Shown here one piece after another: positions 61,321 through 64,000 of a DNA stretch of 64,000 nt (the stretch's first letter is position 1; each line of letters opens with the position of its first letter). A program made the position numbers and the translations under genes. A model generated the notes under the pieces. It was not told the origin of the DNA. It saw nothing but the letters and a program-made list of their open reading frames with translations, and searched no databases. The stretch covers positions 217,846 through 281,845 of the forward strand of contig NZ_QFWW01000004.1 of assembly GCF_003265345.1 (NCBI RefSeq). The letters are read 5' to 3'. The DNA is from Lentzea terrae. GTDB taxonomy: Bacteria; Actinomycetota; Actinomycetes; Mycobacteriales; Pseudonocardiaceae.

Positions 61321-62292
61321 TCAGCCCTTGGCCGCGATCCGGCGGCGTCGTGCCACCTCGGCCAGCACGACACCCGCGGCAACGGACGCGTTGAGCGACT
61401 CCACGCCCGTGGCCATCGGGATCGACACGGTCTGGTCGCAGGTCTCCTTGACCAGACGGCCGAGGCCGCGGCCCTCCGAGCCCACCACGACGACCAGCGG
61501 GCCGGTCGCGAGGTCCAGACCGTCGACGTCCACGTCGCCGTCGGCGTCCAGGCCCACGATCATCAGGCCTGCCTCCGCCCAGTCGCGCAGCGTGCGGGTG
61601 AGGTTCGTGGCCATCGCGATGGGCAGCTTGGCCGCCGTGCCCGCGCTGGTCCGCCAGGCGACCGCCGTCATCGACGCACTGCGCCGTTGCGGCAGCACCA
61701 CGCCGTGCGCACCGAACGCCGCGGCCGAACGCACGACGGCACCCAGGTTGCGCGGGTCCGTCACGCCGTCGAGGGCCACCAGCAGCGGCGGCACACCGGC
61801 ACGCTGAGCGAGCTCGAGCAACTCATCGGGTGACGCGTACTCGAACGGGGGAACTTGCAGCCCGAGGCCCTGGTGCATCGCGCCGCCGGTGATCCGGTCG
61901 AGCTCGCCGCGGGCCACCTCCAGCACGGAGATGCCCCGGTCGGCGGCCAGGCGCACGGCCTCGGCCACGCGGTCGTCCGCGTCGATCCCGAGCGCCACGT
62001 ACAGCGCCGTCGCCGGCGTGCCCGCGCGCAGGCACTCCACGACGGGGTTGCGGCCCGCGACGGTCTCCGCCTGGGCCTTCTCGGTCTTCTGGCGCCGCTG
62101 CGTCTTGACGGCCTCGGTCTTCGCCACCACCTTGGCCCGCTTGTAGGCGGGGTGGTTCGGGCGGTCCGACGCCTTCGGGGTCGGACCCTTGCCCTGCAGC
62201 CCCTTGGACTTCTGCCCGCCGGAGCCGACGACCGCGCCCTTCTTCGAGCCCGGATTGCGCATCGCGCCCTTGCGCTTGGAGTTGCCAGCCAC
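61321..62292 (-). CDS. rlmB: 23S rRNA (guanosine-2'-O)-methyltransferase, TrmH/SpoU family
   Basis: 323 residues from GTG 62292 ([20 protein letters not shown]), matching the Rv3579c-type N-terminus; upstream in-frame starts lie in cysS. A basic N-terminal tail of about 80 residues precedes [14 protein letters not shown], then the SPOUT knot: [31 protein letters not shown] and [20 protein letters not shown]. Methylates the ribose of a 23S rRNA guanosine (G2251 in E. coli). Five bases after cysS, same strand. Confidence 0.93.
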   Translation of the reverse strand: MAGNSKRKGAMRNPGSKKGAVVGSGGQKSKGLQGKGPTPKASDRPNHPAYKRAKVVAKTEAVKTQRRQKTEKAQAETVAGRNPVVECLRAGTPATALYVALGIDADDRVAEAVRLAADRGISVLEVARGELDRITGGAMHQGLGLQVPPFEYASPDELLELAQRAGVPPLLVALDGVTDPRNLGAVVRSAAAFGAHGVVLPQRRSASMTAVAWRTSAGTAAKLPIAMATNLTRTLRDWAEAGLMIVGLDADGDVDVDGLDLATGPLVVVVGSEGRGLGRLVKETCDQTVSIPMATGVESLNASVAAGVVLAEVARRRRIAAKG

Positions 62293-62297
62293 GGAAG

Positions 62298-63692
62298 TCA
62301 GTCGTCCTTCAAAGTCCACTGCGGACCGTCGGGGGTGTCCTCGACGGCGATGCCCGCTTCGTCCAGTTGGTTCCGCAACGCGTCAGCGCGGGCGAAGTCC
62401 CTGGTCTTGCGGGCTTCCTGGCGCTCGACGAGCAGCCGATCCACCAGCGTGGTCAACGCCTGCCGCATGCCGAGGTCGGCAGACGACTGGTCGTTCCACT
62501 TCGGCGACAACGGGTCGACGCCGAGGATGTCGGCCATCCGGCGCACGCACTCGGCCGCCTCGCGGGCCTTGTCGTGGTCGCCGTCGGCGAGCGCCGTGTT
62601 CCCCTGCCGCACCTTGTTGTGCAGCGCGGCCACGGCCTGCGGGGTGTTCAGGTCGTTGTCCATCGCAACGACGAAATCCGGGCACATGTCGCCACGCAAC
62701 TGGATCTGGCCCACGCGTTCGGCAACGCGGCGCAGGAACGACTCGATGCGCCCGTACGACGTCACCGCCTCCTGCAGAGCCTCTTCCGAGTACTCGATGT
62801 GCGACCGGTAGTGCGGTGCCACGAGGTAGTACCGCAGTTCCTGGGCGCGCACCTTTTCCAGCATCACCGGGATGGACACGGTGTTGCCGAGCGACTTGGC
62901 CATCTTCTCGCCGGACAGCGTCACCCAGTAGTTGTGCATCCAGTAGTTGGCGAAGCCGTCACCGGCCGCGCGCGACTGGGCCTGCTCGTTCTCGTGGTGC
63001 GGGAAGATCAGGTCGAGCCCGCCCCCGTGGATGTCGAACGTGCTGCCGAGGTACTCCGTGGCCATCGCCGAGCACTCGAGGTGCCAGCCGGGCCTGCCGT
63101 GGCCCCACGGCGTCGGCCAGGAGGGCTCACCGGGCTTCGCGGCCTTCCACAGCGTGAAGTCGCGCGGGTCGCGCTTGCCGCGCACCGCCGTCTCGCCCTG
63201 CTCCACGGAGTCGAGCTTCTGCCCGGACAACGCGCCGTACTCGGGGAACGAGCGCACGTCGAAGTAGACGTCGCCGTCGACGTCGTACGCGTGGTTCTTG
63301 TCGATCAGCCGCTGCATCAGCTCGATCATCTGCGTGATGTGGCCGGTGGCGCGCGGCGCGTACGACGGCGGCAGGCAGCCCAGCGCGTCGTAGGCGTCCT
63401 CGAAGGCGCGCTCGTGCGTGTACGCCCACTCCCACCACGGCCGGTTGTGCTCAGCGGCCTTGGTGAGGATCTTGTCGTCGATGTCGGTGACGTTGCGGAC
63501 CAGGATGACGTCGGCACCGTCGCGGGCGAGCCAGCGACGGAGCACGTCGAAGTTCAGGCCGCTGCGGACGTGCCCGATGTGCGGCACGCCCTGCACGGTC
63601 GCCCCACACACGTAGATCGACGCCGTTCCGTTGACCTGCGGGTGGAACTCCCGCAGAGACCGGCTCGCCGTGTCGTAGATGTGGAGGCTCAC
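62298..63692 (-). CDS. cysS: Cysteinyl-tRNA synthetase
   Basis: 464 residues from GTG 63692. Class I signatures [10 protein letters not shown] (HIGH) and EKMAKSLGN (KMSKS); zinc ligands Cys29 in YVCGATVQG, and further Cys/His/Glu in WHLECSAMA and FPHHENE. It charges tRNA-Cys; with a mycothiol relative elsewhere in the genome likely, this is the housekeeping copy. Overlaps the HAD gene by four bases (GTGA). Confidence 0.95.
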   Translation of the reverse strand: MSLHIYDTASRSLREFHPQVNGTASIYVCGATVQGVPHIGHVRSGLNFDVLRRWLARDGADVILVRNVTDIDDKILTKAAEHNRPWWEWAYTHERAFEDAYDALGCLPPSYAPRATGHITQMIELMQRLIDKNHAYDVDGDVYFDVRSFPEYGALSGQKLDSVEQGETAVRGKRDPRDFTLWKAAKPGEPSWPTPWGHGRPGWHLECSAMATEYLGSTFDIHGGGLDLIFPHHENEQAQSRAAGDGFANYWMHNYWVTLSGEKMAKSLGNTVSIPVMLEKVRAQELRYYLVAPHYRSHIEYSEEALQEAVTSYGRIESFLRRVAERVGQIQLRGDMCPDFVVAMDNDLNTPQAVAALHNKVRQGNTALADGDHDKAREAAECVRRMADILGVDPLSPKWNDQSSADLGMRQALTTLVDRLLVERQEARKTRDFARADALRNQLDEAGIAVEDTPDGPQWTLKDD

Positions 63693-64000
63693 ACGGGAAT
63701 GGTACGGGCCACATCCAAAAGAGCGTTGGGGCGGTCACTCGTCGGAACCGGGTTGACGAGCCGGAAGGAGCAGCCGATGGCCTCTGCGCCACCGTCCGCC
63801 TCCTCGCTGTCGCCGACCATTACGGCGTTGCGGGGATCGACGCCCAGCCGTTCGCACGCGCTGGTGAAGATCTTCGGATCCGGCTTGATCACGCCTTCCT
63901 CGTAGGAGAGCACGAACTCGTCCACCAGGTGCGTCAGCCCGAACCGCTCGAACACCGGGCGGATGTCCCAGCCGATGTTGCTGACGACCGCGACCGGGAT
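63689..64000 (-). CDS. HAD family hydrolase, N-terminus cut by window edge
   Basis: The 3'-terminal 103 codons and stop of a gene that enters from the right edge. The visible part has motif [12 protein letters not shown], the Lys/Asp of motif III (IKPDPKIF) and motif [12 protein letters not shown], the C-terminal half of a subfamily I HAD phosphatase such as a phosphoglycolate-like enzyme. The nucleophile motif lies outside the window, so activity and substrate cannot be judged. Its stop overlaps the cysS start. Confidence 0.82.
   Translation of the reverse strand: MPVAVVSNIGWDIRPVFERFGLTHLVDEFVLSYEEGVIKPDPKIFTSACERLGVDPRNAVMVGDSEEADGGAEAIGCSFRLVNPVPTSDRPNALLDVARTIPV

Overview
The window is high-GC chromosomal DNA from an actinomycete. 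GC-rich third codon positions, many GTG and TTG starts, 4-base stop/start overlaps, an Lsr2 nucleoid protein, an EspC-like type VII (ESX) protein, an MhuD-type heme oxygenase and iron-box and ClgR-like operators all point to the Pseudonocardiaceae (Lentzea/Saccharothrix/Actinosynnema-like); the family is an inference. I saw no rRNA, tRNA, CRISPR array, insertion sequence, phage or plasmid gene.

Layout. 0-2.7 kb: a truncated hotdog-fold (DUF4442) gene and a MarR/efflux pair. 2.7-10 kb: ppa, dacB, a DUF2342 zinc protease-like gene, tilS, hpt and a von Willebrand lipoprotein-like gene. 10-15 kb: a tightly overlapped operon ftsH-folE-folP-folB-folK-DUF3180. 15-21 kb: a coiled-coil DUF6779 gene, then a four-gene operon read leftward (MidA-type methyltransferase, DUF1203, a four-helix membrane protein, a stand-alone nuoD-like gene) and a PrsW protease. 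21-27 kb: DUF2520, panC, panD, coaX (pantothenate to CoA), a methyltransferase, lysS and lsr2. 27-31.7 kb: an iron-siderophore ABC importer with a FhuF-like reductase, under two iron-box candidates. 32-34.6 kb: clpC. 34.7-38.3 kb: an ESX-like module (YbaB-like, EspC-like and W-G proteins) bracketed by two paralogous membrane-anchored proteins. 38.4-46.6 kb: a membrane exo/endonuclease-phosphatase, a secreted protein, a Sir2 deacetylase coupled to mhuD, an M1 peptidase, an alpha/beta hydrolase, a 2H phosphoesterase coupled to mutY, a beta-carbonic anhydrase and a proline-rich membrane protein. 46.6-61.3 kb: an accessory-looking block with two LacI regulators, a maltose-type ABC importer lacking its own ATPase, a decayed RibD-like gene, an HxlR/NmrA pair, an MsiK-type ATPase, a zinc-type ABC importer, a GGDEF protein and an MFS exporter. 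61.3-64 kb: rlmB, cysS and a truncated HAD hydrolase.

Much of the gene content from ppa to mutY, and again rlmB-cysS, resembles the Mycobacterium tuberculosis region around Rv3579c-Rv3628c as I remember it. The 46.6-61.3 kb block lies where radA/disA/carD/ispDF would be expected from that comparison. The sugar importer probably depends on the MsiK-type ATPase encoded 1.8 kb downstream, whose promoter carries two LacI-type operators two helical turns apart. The most interesting inference is that the MidA-type methyltransferase modifies the NuoD-like protein of the same operon, because the arginine methylated in mitochondrial NDUFS2 is conserved in it.
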